Shown here piece by piece: positions 24,018 to 32,428 of a stretch of DNA of 32,505 nucleotides. The notes under the pieces are model-generated. The model worked only from the letters and a program-made list of their open reading frames with translations, had not been told where the DNA came from and made no database searches. Every line of letters begins with the position of its first letter. The stretch's first letter is position 1. The translations under genes and the position numbers were made by a program. This DNA is from Candidatus Hydrogenedens terephthalaticus JGI OTU-1 (lineage in GTDB: Bacteria; Hydrogenedentota; Hydrogenedentia; Hydrogenedentales; Hydrogenedentaceae): the NCBI GenBank assembly GCA_000493945.1, contig AWNW01000030.1, positions 3,871 to 36,375 of the forward strand. The letters are read 5' to 3'.

Positions 24018-25910
24018 TTACCCTAACATCTTCTTTAATTCTTCCATTAACAAATTAAAACCTTCTTCTAATCCTCTGTTTTCTTCTACAGAAACAGAGT
24101 AACCGCAATATCGTATCCGTTCACATGTTTTTATTAGTCTTACAGTTTTGTATATAAGTTCATTACCTATTCCTTGGTTTTTCATAATATTTTCAACATC
24201 ATCAGATGTCAATCCAAAGACATTCAAAGTCCCTGTAGCATCACCGATATACTGTTTTAGAGATTGTTCGACCGCAGCAGGTATACCTGACCCTGTTTTT
24301 AACTCGTTAAACTTTTCTATTGCGTTTGTATATGCAGATATTTTGCGAAGGTATATAGGATTTTTCCTTAAATACTCTTTCCTGAGACCTAATCCGATCG
24401 AAATCATAGAAATAAGTGGGGAAAGAACAAAAATAGCAATAACACTCCCTCTGTAGTAAAAACGCTGAGGTTTTAATTGGATGCCTTCTGTTATTAAAGG
24501 AAGCAAATCACTACTGGATAAATCAACACTACGGGTTTCCATCCGCGGAATTCCTCCCACAGTAATTACATTATCTACTTCACTTGCTTTACCGGTAACC
24601 TTCACTCTAAAAGAATTCGTTCGAAGTGTATTGTATTGTCCAATTTGAGGATTGAAGTAATTATATTCTATTGCGGGTATTTCATAATCTCCCGGTTTTA
24701 AAGGTGTAATTGAAAAACGGATTGTCTTCTCCACATTATCCCATGTATCCGTATTTCCACTTATAATTTCCGCATCCGAAACATACGCCCAATCAAGGGT
24801 CGGTTTTGATGGGGCTCTTACAAAATCGGGATTTCCAGAACCTCGTATTGTCATTGCCAAATAAATGGGTGTTCCCACATTTACTTCTGTTTGTGAAAGA
24901 TTAGAGGTTAGCGTATATCTACCAACTGCTCCAAAATAATTATTTGGAGCATCAGGAAGGGCTCGCACTTCCAAATTTAGTACCCCAGAACTTTTATTTA
25001 TCGAGTATGTTTCAGGCCAGCCCCAATTGTTGTAATACCTTATATAGCAGTTATTCCATTCCCAGGGACTTACCGTTAGTGTCCCTACACTTTTAGGACA
25101 AATAGGTACCGACAGTTCAATAACACGATAAACTTTTCCAGATTGATCTTCTCTGCGGGTATTTTGTTGGACTTTGCCCATATAAAAATTATCCAATGCA
25201 GGTAAATCAGGAAAATTCCCTGTTGTAGTTTGTATAGATATATCGGGGGATTCAAGTATTTTTGCACGAAATATTAAAGTTAAAACCTCACCCTGAAAAG
25301 CAATTCTTTTTGACAATTCGCTTTCTACAATTAAAGCCTGGTCAAATAGTGCTTGGTCTGCTCTTGTTCCTTGACTACCTGATTGTCGTCTTCTACCTTG
25401 TGAAGTTCCTGGTTGTCTTTGTGGAATAGATGGAGATGGAGGAACTATCTGTTGAGACGATGGAGTTTTACTTACTTTAATTTTTACTTCCGGCGAAACA
25501 TATTGTTTCCCGTCAATATCCGCCCGAACGAATATTTTCCATTCACCCTCCTGTTGAGCATAACCACGGTAATGTCTCTCTTTCGTTGTAACAATACGAG
25601 ACTGTCCAAATCCTATCTGCATCTGTGTACTCATTCCACTATAAAATGATTGTGGATTAATCGTTACTCCATCTTCCGACGAAATAACAGGCTCTCCAAC
25701 ATTTGTTCCCTGAACAGAAACAATCACATCAAAAGAATCTCCAATTCCTACTTCTGTTGGATTTATTTGAACCTGTATAGGTGAATCCTGTGAATAGGTA
25801 TATGGAACAAGCCCAATAAAAAGAAAAAAAACAACCAATAATAAAGATACGGTATTGGTTTTTATCCGAAATTCTTTTTTCTGTTTATCCTGTCCTATTA
25901 TATATTTCAT
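24018..25910 (-). CDS. batD: BatD-like protein (oxygen tolerance family)
   Basis: This 630-residue protein has a signal peptide (hydrophobic stretch about 20-36 from the chosen start, ending PYTYSQ) and a large periplasmic part of repeated beta-sandwich domains. The first opens with the family's VQINPTEVGIGDSFDVIVSV pattern, and later ones contain VNVGTPIYLAMTIRGSGNPDFV and ITPLKPGDYEIPAIEYNYF, which are hallmark BatD phrases. A Pro/Gln/Arg-rich linker (about 149-184) separates the first two domains. One membrane helix (about 489-508) is followed by a cytoplasmic tail of about 120 residues. The ATG at 25910 is preferred: it follows the upstream stop codon by one base (TAATATG), whereas the ATG at 25952 overlaps that gene by 41 bases and puts 14 polar residues before the signal. 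Likely part of the Bat membrane complex. Confidence 0.88.
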   Translation of the reverse strand: MKYIIGQDKQKKEFRIKTNTVSLLLVVFFLFIGLVPYTYSQDSPIQVQINPTEVGIGDSFDVIVSVQGTNVGEPVISSEDGVTINPQSFYSGMSTQMQIGFGQSRIVTTKERHYRGYAQQEGEWKIFVRADIDGKQYVSPEVKIKVSKTPSSQQIVPPSPSIPQRQPGTSQGRRRQSGSQGTRADQALFDQALIVESELSKRIAFQGEVLTLIFRAKILESPDISIQTTTGNFPDLPALDNFYMGKVQQNTRREDQSGKVYRVIELSVPICPKSVGTLTVSPWEWNNCYIRYYNNWGWPETYSINKSSGVLNLEVRALPDAPNNYFGAVGRYTLTSNLSQTEVNVGTPIYLAMTIRGSGNPDFVRAPSKPTLDWAYVSDAEIISGNTDTWDNVEKTIRFSITPLKPGDYEIPAIEYNYFNPQIGQYNTLRTNSFRVKVTGKASEVDNVITVGGIPRMETRSVDLSSSDLLPLITEGIQLKPQRFYYRGSVIAIFVLSPLISMISIGLGLRKEYLRKNPIYLRKISAYTNAIEKFNELKTGSGIPAAVEQSLKQYIGDATGTLNVFGLTSDDVENIMKNQGIGNELIYKTVRLIKTCERIRYCGYSVSVEENRGLEEGFNLLMEELKKMLG

Positions 25911-25911
25911 A

Positions 25912-26742
25912 TTACCACCATTTTTCGGGCAACATAATTCTTTCGCGTTCATTCAACATTTCTTTTTGTTCTTTTTGGTCCATATCGTCTAACGATTCTA
26001 ACAATAATTCCATCTGGCGGTTTTCTTTTTTATTTTCTTCATTATTATTTTGTTCACCCTGTTCTTTCTGTTCATCTTTATCTTGTTTATTCTGCTGATT
26101 CTGCTTTTGTTCTTCCTGTTGTTGTTCCTGATTTTGTTCGCCACCCTTAGATTGATTTTCATCTTCATTTTTCAGCGTGAATATTATTATATATTCATTG
26201 CTATCTAATTGTATCCCTTTATACACTAAGGGCTCCCCTAATTTTGCTTTTGCTATTGCCTTAATAGCATCTACTTTTTTATTTCCTTCTGTTATCTGGA
26301 CGCGGGTATCTAATGTATATACTTCCGAAGAAGCCACTTCTTGCGGTAAGACATAATAATCCAAACCTTTTCCTATCTTGTAATGTAACTCACTTTTATT
26401 ATCCGATGAGATAGGTTGTTTATCCTTAAAAACTATATTGTAATCATTTATTCCCAGTTTTTTAACAATAAACGATAAGGCTTCATCACCTTCCAATACT
26501 CCTGATTTATTCTGTTCCCCTTCATTATTATTCTTGGCATTCTTTTCATCTGCTTTTATAGCATAAACTTCTGCACTTATCTTTTTATTTGTTCCACTAT
26601 CCTCCCCTGGTCTTTTAATTAATGGGGGAATACTATCTTGAGCCATAATGGAACTGAAACTAAAGCCAATTAGAAATATTCCACATATAATTTTTATAAA
26701 TTTGTTTTTAATATTTTGTTTTTTGCTTTGTTGTCTTATCAT
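25912..26742 (-). CDS. Exported Gln/Glu/Asn-rich protein with BatC-like C-terminal tail
   Basis: The 276-residue protein begins with a signal peptide (hydrophobic 14-33, ending SIMAQ-D). A folded domain of unknown type follows (about 84-190, with ALSFIVKKLGIND and IIIFTLK), then an extreme low-complexity tract of Gln, Glu, Asn and Lys (192-243). The tail MELLLESLDDMDQKEQKEML, ending in LPEKWW, resembles the C-terminus of BatC proteins, where a short LLxxLxxxE helix is followed by a Lys/Arg- and Gln-rich stretch and a final EKDW. The TPR part expected of BatC is encoded separately by the upstream gene, three bases away. So BatC seems split, with an extra domain inserted. I do not recognise the middle domain. 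The low-complexity tract is probably disordered and could span periplasmic space; that is inference. Confidence 0.7.
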   Translation of the reverse strand: MIRQQSKKQNIKNKFIKIICGIFLIGFSFSSIMAQDSIPPLIKRPGEDSGTNKKISAEVYAIKADEKNAKNNNEGEQNKSGVLEGDEALSFIVKKLGINDYNIVFKDKQPISSDNKSELHYKIGKGLDYYVLPQEVASSEVYTLDTRVQITEGNKKVDAIKAIAKAKLGEPLVYKGIQLDSNEYIIIFTLKNEDENQSKGGEQNQEQQQEEQKQNQQNKQDKDEQKEQGEQNNNEENKKENRQMELLLESLDDMDQKEQKEMLNERERIMLPEKWW

Positions 26743-26745
26743 ATT

Positions 26746-27462
26746 TTAATTACTCTTCTTTTTTAACTCTACAACATTAGGTTGTTCCTCGAAAACATGA
26801 ACTTCGGCATCTGGATAATCGGTTTTTGTTTCTATGAACATCGTTTTTAATTGTTGTTCTTTATCTGATTGTGAATCTTGCTTGTTTTCATCTTTATTCT
26901 TATCTTTCTTTTGGATTAACTGTTTTAATTGGAAAAGAGCATGTTCTAAATTTCTTTTTGCTTCTGGAAAATTTGATTTATTTTCTATTGCCTCTCGATA
27001 AAAACGGATTGCATTTCTATAATAGTTTATACACTCTTCGATAAATTGGGGATTTTCTTTTTTTGCATTCGCTATCAACAAATTACAATTTCCTTTATTA
27101 TATAAACTATCTGCTCTTTTTTCTGAGGTTTTTGCTAATTGAACTGCGGTATCGAAATAGTGTTCTGCCTCTTTGATAAGGTTTTTAGCATCGTCTAATT
27201 GCTGTGAACTGACACTTTTTTCTGCCTGATAATATTTTAAGCATCCAGCGCCGAATATTACTTCAAAATTTTTTGGATTTTTTACCAGTAGGTCCTCATA
27301 TTCTTTCCATGACTCTTCGAATTTACCTTTTATGGTTTTTTCCCGAGATGACTCCCAAACGCTTTTTATATCTTCCGCACTACTATAAAAACTTAAAACA
27401 AAGATTATTAACGCAATCAATAAAATATTTTTATTATTTATTTGCAGATAATAATTCACCAT
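26746..27462 (-). CDS. TPR-repeat protein in the Bat operon (BatC-like N-terminal part)
   Basis: The 238-residue protein has an N-terminal hydrophobic segment (12-27, ending FYSSAED), a likely signal or anchor. An all-helical region of TPR-like repeats follows (about 32-180, with KGKFEESWKEYEDLLVKNPKNF, DSLYNKGNCNLLIA and AIRFYREAIENKSNFPEAKRNLEHAL). It then has a Lys/Asp/Gln-rich linker (about 184-205) and a short C-terminal tail with VHVFEEQPNVVEL. In classical operons the gene after batB is batC, an exported TPR protein, so this occupies the batC place. It lacks the conserved BatC C-terminal tail, which instead appears at the end of the next gene. It starts four bases after the batB stop codon. 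TPR repeats suggest a scaffold within the Bat membrane complex. Confidence 0.72.
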   Translation of the reverse strand: MVNYYLQINNKNILLIALIIFVLSFYSSAEDIKSVWESSREKTIKGKFEESWKEYEDLLVKNPKNFEVIFGAGCLKYYQAEKSVSSQQLDDAKNLIKEAEHYFDTAVQLAKTSEKRADSLYNKGNCNLLIANAKKENPQFIEECINYYRNAIRFYREAIENKSNFPEAKRNLEHALFQLKQLIQKKDKNKDENKQDSQSDKEQQLKTMFIETKTDYPDAEVHVFEEQPNVVELKKKSN

Positions 27463-27466
27463 ACTT

Positions 27467-28531
27467 CTATATTTTCTCTAATTTTGTATCCATTTTCTTC
27501 TTTGAAGATAAAATTATCCATATTACTGTTTCACATGCAAACAAAATACAAGCAATGGACAGAGGCCAGCGGTAACGATTTACCTTTTGATACCTCAATG
27601 TATCGGTCTGATAAAACATCCGTATTTTTTCCAATTCACCCAATATCATATTTACATCTGTATCATCCATAGTAGTTCTTATATAAAAGCCATTTCCTTT
27701 TAACGCTATTTCTTTTAGTTTCTTTTCATCTAAAACAGATTTATGTGTAAGTTTAATATTAGAAGTTTTAACATACCTTTTCATCCATTCCGGAAATTTG
27801 ATTTCAGCCCCCTGAGGAGTTGCCATTCCGACAACGACTAAAAAGATATTTTCTCCGAGTGCTTCTGCTTTTTTTTCTGCACTTTCGGAGAGGTCTTCTC
27901 CATCACTTATGATTACAATTGCTCGCGAATATTTGTCTTCTTTACCCGATTTTTTTATATCTTCTTTAAATACTTGTTCTACCTCATTAAAGGCTTCCGA
28001 AATATCTGTTCCTTCTTTGCTCAACATATCTGTATTTAGTGAACGAAGTATTGTTTTTACATAACCATGGTCTAATGTTAATGGACAGACCAAAGCAGCC
28101 TCGCCTGCAAATGCAATGATACCAAATCGGTCACCGGGGCAACGGTCTAACAAAAGAAAGGCTTTTTGTCGGGCTCTTTCCAAACGATTGGGAGGCAAAT
28201 CATCTGCCAGCATACTCTCGGATGTATCAATTACTAATAGTATATCTCTACTTAATTTTTGTGTTTTTTCCCATGAAGCACCCCAGTGAGGCTGTGCCAG
28301 AGTTAAAATGATAAAGAAAAAACCAACTACTACTGTAATAATACTTACTTTCCGTAGCCAGGGTCTAAAACCCTGTATTAAACGCTCTGTTAACGAAATC
28401 TCAGCAAACTTTCGAACTCTTATATTGCGTTTCTTTTCCATCCAGAATAAAGATATTCCTATCAATCCCATAGCAATTACAGTAATCGATATCCATATAG
28501 GTAGATATTTCCATGAAAACGCAAAATACAT
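27467..28531 (-). CDS. batB: BatB-like membrane protein with von Willebrand factor A domain
   Basis: This 354-residue protein has two N-terminal membrane helices (about 11-30 and 60-80), a VWA domain (about 95-290) and a C-terminal helix (about 322-342). This topology places the VWA domain on one face of the inner membrane between anchors. The metal-ion-dependent adhesion site is complete: DTSES (102-106), Thr175 in KEGTDIS and Asp210 in IISDGED. The Bat-type phrases NRLERARQKAFLLLDR, GDRFGIIAFAG and CPLTLD are all present. VWA proteins of this family are the usual clients of MoxR ATPases. An AAGGAG lies 11 bases before the ATG, 27 bases downstream of batA. The longer insert and final helix fit BatB rather than BatA. 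Role: envelope stress or aerotolerance module, inferred from the Bacteroides bat operon. Confidence 0.9.
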   Translation of the reverse strand: MYFAFSWKYLPIWISITVIAMGLIGISLFWMEKKRNIRVRKFAEISLTERLIQGFRPWLRKVSIITVVVGFFFIILTLAQPHWGASWEKTQKLSRDILLVIDTSESMLADDLPPNRLERARQKAFLLLDRCPGDRFGIIAFAGEAALVCPLTLDHGYVKTILRSLNTDMLSKEGTDISEAFNEVEQVFKEDIKKSGKEDKYSRAIVIISDGEDLSESAEKKAEALGENIFLVVVGMATPQGAEIKFPEWMKRYVKTSNIKLTHKSVLDEKKLKEIALKGNGFYIRTTMDDTDVNMILGELEKIRMFYQTDTLRYQKVNRYRWPLSIACILFACETVIWIILSSKKKMDTKLEKI

Positions 28532-28558
28532 TTGATTAAAAACTCCTTACTTCTTTAC

Positions 28559-29593
28559 TCATGGCAACGGGTCCCATAAGATTCTTCGTGAGTAAGTAGA
28601 TGCTAACATTAATAACGCACCTATAATTACAAAAGGTAGAAAATTTTCTTTATATTCGTAAAAGTCACTAACATCCACCTCAGTAGCCTCTAACTGGCTT
28701 ATTTCGTCATACGCTTTTATAAGCCCTTCCGTATCAGTAGCACGGAAATACTTTCCTCCTGTTTCCTGTGCTATTTCCTGCAATAGTGCCTCATCAATAG
28801 GTTGATTTCTTACCATTTGTCCGGTTGTTGTGATTGAATAACCTGTTTCCAAAGTTCCTGCACCAATGGTATAAACTTTAATACCGTTCTCCTTTGCTAA
28901 TTCTTTTGCTTCCTTAGGGGTTATCTCTCCTCGATTATTGATGCCATCTGTTAACAAAATAATTACCTTACTTTTGGCTTCACTTTGTAATAATCGGCGC
29001 ACGGCAAGCCCTAATGCTGAACCTATAGCGGTACCATCCTTCTCTTGTGGGGCAAAATCTATCTTATTCAATGCTTGCAATAAAACATCATAATCTAATG
29101 TCAGTGGGCACCGTGTCCATGCTACACCTGCATAAAGTATTAATCCAATGCGATCTGACCCAAATCGGTCACTTTTGTTCTCTTTCCTGTGTTCTACAAA
29201 ATGAATAGCAGACTTTTTAGCAACATATAAACGGTCCCTTGGCACACCACCTAACACATAATCCTGTTGGCTCATACTACCGGAAATATCCAGACATAAC
29301 ATAATATCAATGACATTTGCCCTGTCTCTGTTTAATTTGACGCCATAAGTTGGTCCTGCTAATGCTATGATAAAGCAAATAAAAGCAAGGAGAGACAACA
29401 GAGGTCCTATCCATCTACGCCAATGAAGGGTATCAATCTCCCATCCAGACAATAACGAGGACGAAGAAAAAAGAATAGAAGAGGTATTTTTTTTTCTTAT
29501 CTCAATTAAAAAAAGAATAAAGACAGGAATTAGGAACAAAAAGAAGTAAGGATATGTGAAAAATACACCTTTATTTTGAAAGTAAGAAAACAT
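28559..29593 (-). CDS. batA: BatA-like membrane protein with von Willebrand factor A domain
   Basis: The 344-residue protein has two N-terminal membrane helices (about 16-31 and 61-80), a VWA domain (about 95-290) and a C-terminal helix (about 320-336). The metal site is complete: DISGS (102-106), Thr188 in KDGTAIG and Asp216 in LLTDG. The segment ALAGPTYG before the domain and RDRLYVAKKSAIHFVEHR after the first motif are typical of BatA. The start is the ATG at 29593, which overlaps the upstream stop codon in TGATG, a strong sign of translational coupling; a GTG one codon earlier is less likely. BatA and BatB are paralogues found side by side in aerotolerance operons and are thought to assemble with the other Bat proteins in the inner membrane. 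Confidence 0.9.
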   Translation of the reverse strand: MFSYFQNKGVFFTYPYFFLFLIPVFILFLIEIRKKNTSSILFSSSSLLSGWEIDTLHWRRWIGPLLSLLAFICFIIALAGPTYGVKLNRDRANVIDIMLCLDISGSMSQQDYVLGGVPRDRLYVAKKSAIHFVEHRKENKSDRFGSDRIGLILYAGVAWTRCPLTLDYDVLLQALNKIDFAPQEKDGTAIGSALGLAVRRLLQSEAKSKVIILLTDGINNRGEITPKEAKELAKENGIKVYTIGAGTLETGYSITTTGQMVRNQPIDEALLQEIAQETGGKYFRATDTEGLIKAYDEISQLEATEVDVSDFYEYKENFLPFVIIGALLMLASTYSRRILWDPLP

Positions 29594-30507
29594 CACTGCG
29601 ATATACTATCCTGTTGTTTTACCTCTTTTTGTGGTTGTTCCTTTAATTTTGTCTCTTCAGCAAAATTCCATACCAAATTATATCCGTCTTCCATTTGCTC
29701 TATTGTTGGAACGAATTTGGCAAACTTCACTTTATCACAATGACTTAAAAAAGAATATAGTAATTTTTGTTGTTCCGATGTAAGCACCTTTTCTCTCATA
29801 GTGGTTTCGATAAATTCCTGGGTAGTTTGTTCGGGGGCATGGATGTTAAATCGGTCTTCAATATAATAACGAAGTATCCATGTTAATTGGACATAATAAG
29901 GCTCATATAAGCCTTGGGAAGGTAAATCTTTATTTTTCAATTCCCTTAACCTTCGGAATACCTTTTCCCATGGTAATTCTATCTTTTCTTCAATAGTTTG
30001 GCTCTTAATAAAATATTTCTTAAATAAATAAATGAACCCTGCGATAACAATCAAAAGGATAATAACCAACAAACTAATTATGATTAAATTTCTATAAGTA
30101 TTCCCGATTTGGGGTTCAATAATTCCTGCGATATTCTGTATTTCTTCCTTTTCCTTATCAGTTGGTTCTCTCACTTCCAGCACAAATGCAGATGTTTTCC
30201 ATTCTTTCCCATCTTTATCTTTTACCACTGCCGGTGGTATCAAATATTTTCCCGCTTTTAAGGGGTCAATGATAATCTTTTTAATACATCCTTCATTTTC
30301 AGTCCCTATTATCGGTTTTTCTGTAATCTCTATATCTTCATATAAATTTTTCCATTCAGGGCAATTCTTATTTTCTATTGAATAATTTTGAACGACATAT
30401 TCAGAAGAACGGAACCAGGGAATGTGGGGATTATACAATTCCACACCTATATCCCCAACGGATACTGCAAAAAGATATATATGTATAAAAATATTCAAAA
30501 GCGTCAT
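29593..30507 (-). CDS. Bat-operon membrane protein, DUF4381-like
   Basis: This 304-residue protein has a hydrophobic signal-like start (3-16), a beta-rich periplasmic domain (about 18-113, with PLKAGKYLIPPAVVKDKDGKEW, like the last domain of BatD), one membrane helix (about 139-163) and a helical cytoplasmic tail. The tail shows the pattern usual for the small membrane gene between DUF58 and BatA: YEPYYVQLTWILRYYIEDRF, then TTQEFIETT, then DKVKFAKFVP. Its job is unknown; by position and topology it is part of the MoxR-Bat membrane complex and may be a cut-down relative of BatD. It starts 35 bases after the DUF58 stop, the second-largest gap within this run, and the ribosome site is weak. Its stop codon overlaps the batA start by one base. 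Confidence 0.75.
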   Translation of the reverse strand: MTLLNIFIHIYLFAVSVGDIGVELYNPHIPWFRSSEYVVQNYSIENKNCPEWKNLYEDIEITEKPIIGTENEGCIKKIIIDPLKAGKYLIPPAVVKDKDGKEWKTSAFVLEVREPTDKEKEEIQNIAGIIEPQIGNTYRNLIIISLLVIILLIVIAGFIYLFKKYFIKSQTIEEKIELPWEKVFRRLRELKNKDLPSQGLYEPYYVQLTWILRYYIEDRFNIHAPEQTTQEFIETTMREKVLTSEQQKLLYSFLSHCDKVKFAKFVPTIEQMEDGYNLVWNFAEETKLKEQPQKEVKQQDSISQ

Positions 30508-30542
30508 AGCAATAATATTTTTCCCGTTTCCTGAATCCTTCT

Positions 30543-31424
30543 TTAACGATTTGATTTCCGTTCACGAGCACGGAAGAAACGATACAACTCATCTATATAA
30601 GGCTTATCTGTGCGAATATCTAAAAACTCCGCACCGGATTGGAGTAAAAGTTTCTTTTTTCTCTCATATTCCGTTTTGGCTTTAACTTCATATCTATCAC
30701 GAAACTTCGCATTGCCTGTATCAATAATTATTTCTTTTCCGCTTTCTGCATCTGTAATTGTAATAAGACCTATATTCGGCAAAGATAATTCTCTTGGGTC
30801 GGTAATCATACAAGCAATAACATCATGCCTGCGAGTAAGGACTTTTAGCGTTTTTTCAAAATGTTCGTCATTAAAATCGGACAATATAAATATTACCGAC
30901 CTGCGTTTTAAGATTTGAGATAAAAATTCCAAGGACTTATTCACATTCGTCCCTTTACTTTTGGGTTCATGATACAAAACCTCACGAATAACCCTTAATC
31001 CGTGTTTTCTCCCTTTCCTTGGAGGCAAAAATAATTCTACATCATCTGTGAATACAATAAGACCTACCTTATCATTATTCTGAATAGCCGCAAAAGCAAG
31101 GACAGCACATACTTCCGCAGATAATTCTAATTTAAACTGAGAAACAGAACCGAACCTTTGTGAACCACTTGCATCTACTACAAGCATAATGGTAAGTTCT
31201 CGTTCTTCTGTTAGCACTTTCACATGAGGGCTACCTGTTCGGGCAGTAACATTCCAGTCAATATTGCGAATATCATCGCCAGGTACATATTCCCGCACTT
31301 CCTTAAACTCAACTCCCTGCCCACGGAAGACACTCTCATATCTTCCTGCAAGAATATCGTTTACTAACTTCGTAGTCCGAATTTGAATTCTTCGGACTTT
31401 GGCTAACATTTCAGCAGTTAACAT
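30543..31424 (-). CDS. DUF58 domain-containing protein of the MoxR-Bat operon
   Basis: The 293-residue protein is soluble (no membrane segment) and belongs to the short DUF58 type that accompanies MoxR. The family core REYVPGDDIRNIDWNVTAR is at 44-62, followed by a VWA-like fold that begins with an intact metal-site motif DASGS (84-88). Later it has GTNVNKSLEFL and IFILSDFND, which supply the Thr- and Asp-type positions. The N-terminal RRIQIRTTKLVNDILAGRYESVFRGQG pattern is also characteristic. It probably acts as an adaptor or substrate of the MoxR ATPase encoded 17 bases upstream. Unlike the long DUF58 protein at 6822-8132 it keeps the VWA metal residues. An AAGGTG lies ten bases before the ATG. 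Confidence 0.92.
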   Translation of the reverse strand: MLTAEMLAKVRRIQIRTTKLVNDILAGRYESVFRGQGVEFKEVREYVPGDDIRNIDWNVTARTGSPHVKVLTEERELTIMLVVDASGSQRFGSVSQFKLELSAEVCAVLAFAAIQNNDKVGLIVFTDDVELFLPPRKGRKHGLRVIREVLYHEPKSKGTNVNKSLEFLSQILKRRSVIFILSDFNDEHFEKTLKVLTRRHDVIACMITDPRELSLPNIGLITITDAESGKEIIIDTGNAKFRDRYEVKAKTEYERKKKLLLQSGAEFLDIRTDKPYIDELYRFFRARERKSNR

Positions 31425-31441
31425 ACTATCTATACACCTTT

Positions 31442-32428
31442 TTATGGGACAGGAACATGGTCAAGTATTTTTTGAATAATATCTTCACTTGTAATATTTT
31501 CAGCCTCTGCTTCATAAGAAACTTTGATACGATGGCGTAATACATCGGGAGCCATTGTTTTTATATCATGCGGAAATACATTTCCTTCTCCCTGTAAAAA
31601 TGCCCATGCCCTTGCTGTTTGTTGTAAATATAAGGAAGCACGAGGAGATGCACCATATTCAATAAGATGGTTTATCTTTAATCCGAACAATTCTGGATTT
31701 CTTGTCGTCTGGACAATATCCACTATATAGTTTTTAATTTTTTCATCCACATAGATTTGATTTGCTACCTCTCTCATCTCCAGAACCTGTTGCTTTGTAA
31801 GTATCGTTGACACACTCGGTTGATGGAGTAAATCAATTCTTTCAAGAATGGCTTTTTCTTCATTTCTATTGGGATATGTAATTTTCAATTTAAGCATAAA
31901 TCGGTCAACTTGTGCCTCGGGTAAAGGATAGGTGCCTTCCTGTTCAATAGGATTTTGTGTAGCGAGAACCATAAAGGGTTCTTCCAGTTTATAGGTATTA
32001 TCACCAATAGTAACCTGTCGCTCTTGCATCGCCTCTAACAAAGCACTTTGCACTTTCGCCGGAGCACGATTAATTTCATCTGCTAAAATAATATTGCCGA
32101 AAACAGGTCCTTTTTTGGTGGTAAATTCACCTGTTTTGGGGTTATATACCAATGTTCCTATCAAATCTGCAGGCAATAAATCCGGGGTAAACTGTATACG
32201 ATGAAAGGAACAGTCTAATGTTTTAGCAAGCGTATTCACAGCAGTGGTCTTTGCAAGCCCTGGAACTCCTTCTAAAAGAACATGCCCATTGGCTAAAAGC
32301 CCTACTAACATACGCTCTATCATATATTGCTGTCCAACAATAACTTTTCTTATCTCTTCCTGAACACGCAATAATATATCCGCATATCGTTCTACCCGTG
32401 CTCGAATTGTCTGAACGCTCATAGACAT
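31442..32428 (-). CDS. MoxR-family AAA+ ATPase
   Basis: This 328-residue cytoplasmic ATPase has the usual family length. Walker A is GVPGLAKT (54-61), Walker B is IILADE (113-118) followed by NRAPAKVQSALLEAMQER, sensor 1 is ATQNP (156-160), and PLPEAQVDRFM (168-178) carries the arginine finger region. MoxR ATPases act as chaperones that remodel VWA-domain proteins, here most likely the DUF58, BatA and BatB products of the same run. The first ATG at 32428 has a strong AGGAG seven bases upstream; an ATG two codons later is less well placed. It is the first gene of the leftward unit that continues without a break to the htrA gene ending at 19095. The 77 bases between its start and the right edge hold no promoter I can name with confidence. 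Confidence 0.95.
   Translation of the reverse strand: MSMSVQTIRARVERYADILLRVQEEIRKVIVGQQYMIERMLVGLLANGHVLLEGVPGLAKTTAVNTLAKTLDCSFHRIQFTPDLLPADLIGTLVYNPKTGEFTTKKGPVFGNIILADEINRAPAKVQSALLEAMQERQVTIGDNTYKLEEPFMVLATQNPIEQEGTYPLPEAQVDRFMLKLKITYPNRNEEKAILERIDLLHQPSVSTILTKQQVLEMREVANQIYVDEKIKNYIVDIVQTTRNPELFGLKINHLIEYGASPRASLYLQQTARAWAFLQGEGNVFPHDIKTMAPDVLRHRIKVSYEAEAENITSEDIIQKILDHVPVP

Noticed and set aside
25912..27462. Frameshift in a single batC gene
   Set aside because: Each of the two frames has its own ATG and its own N-terminal export signal, and the gap contains a proper stop codon followed by a new start. A single-base error would not create the second signal peptide.
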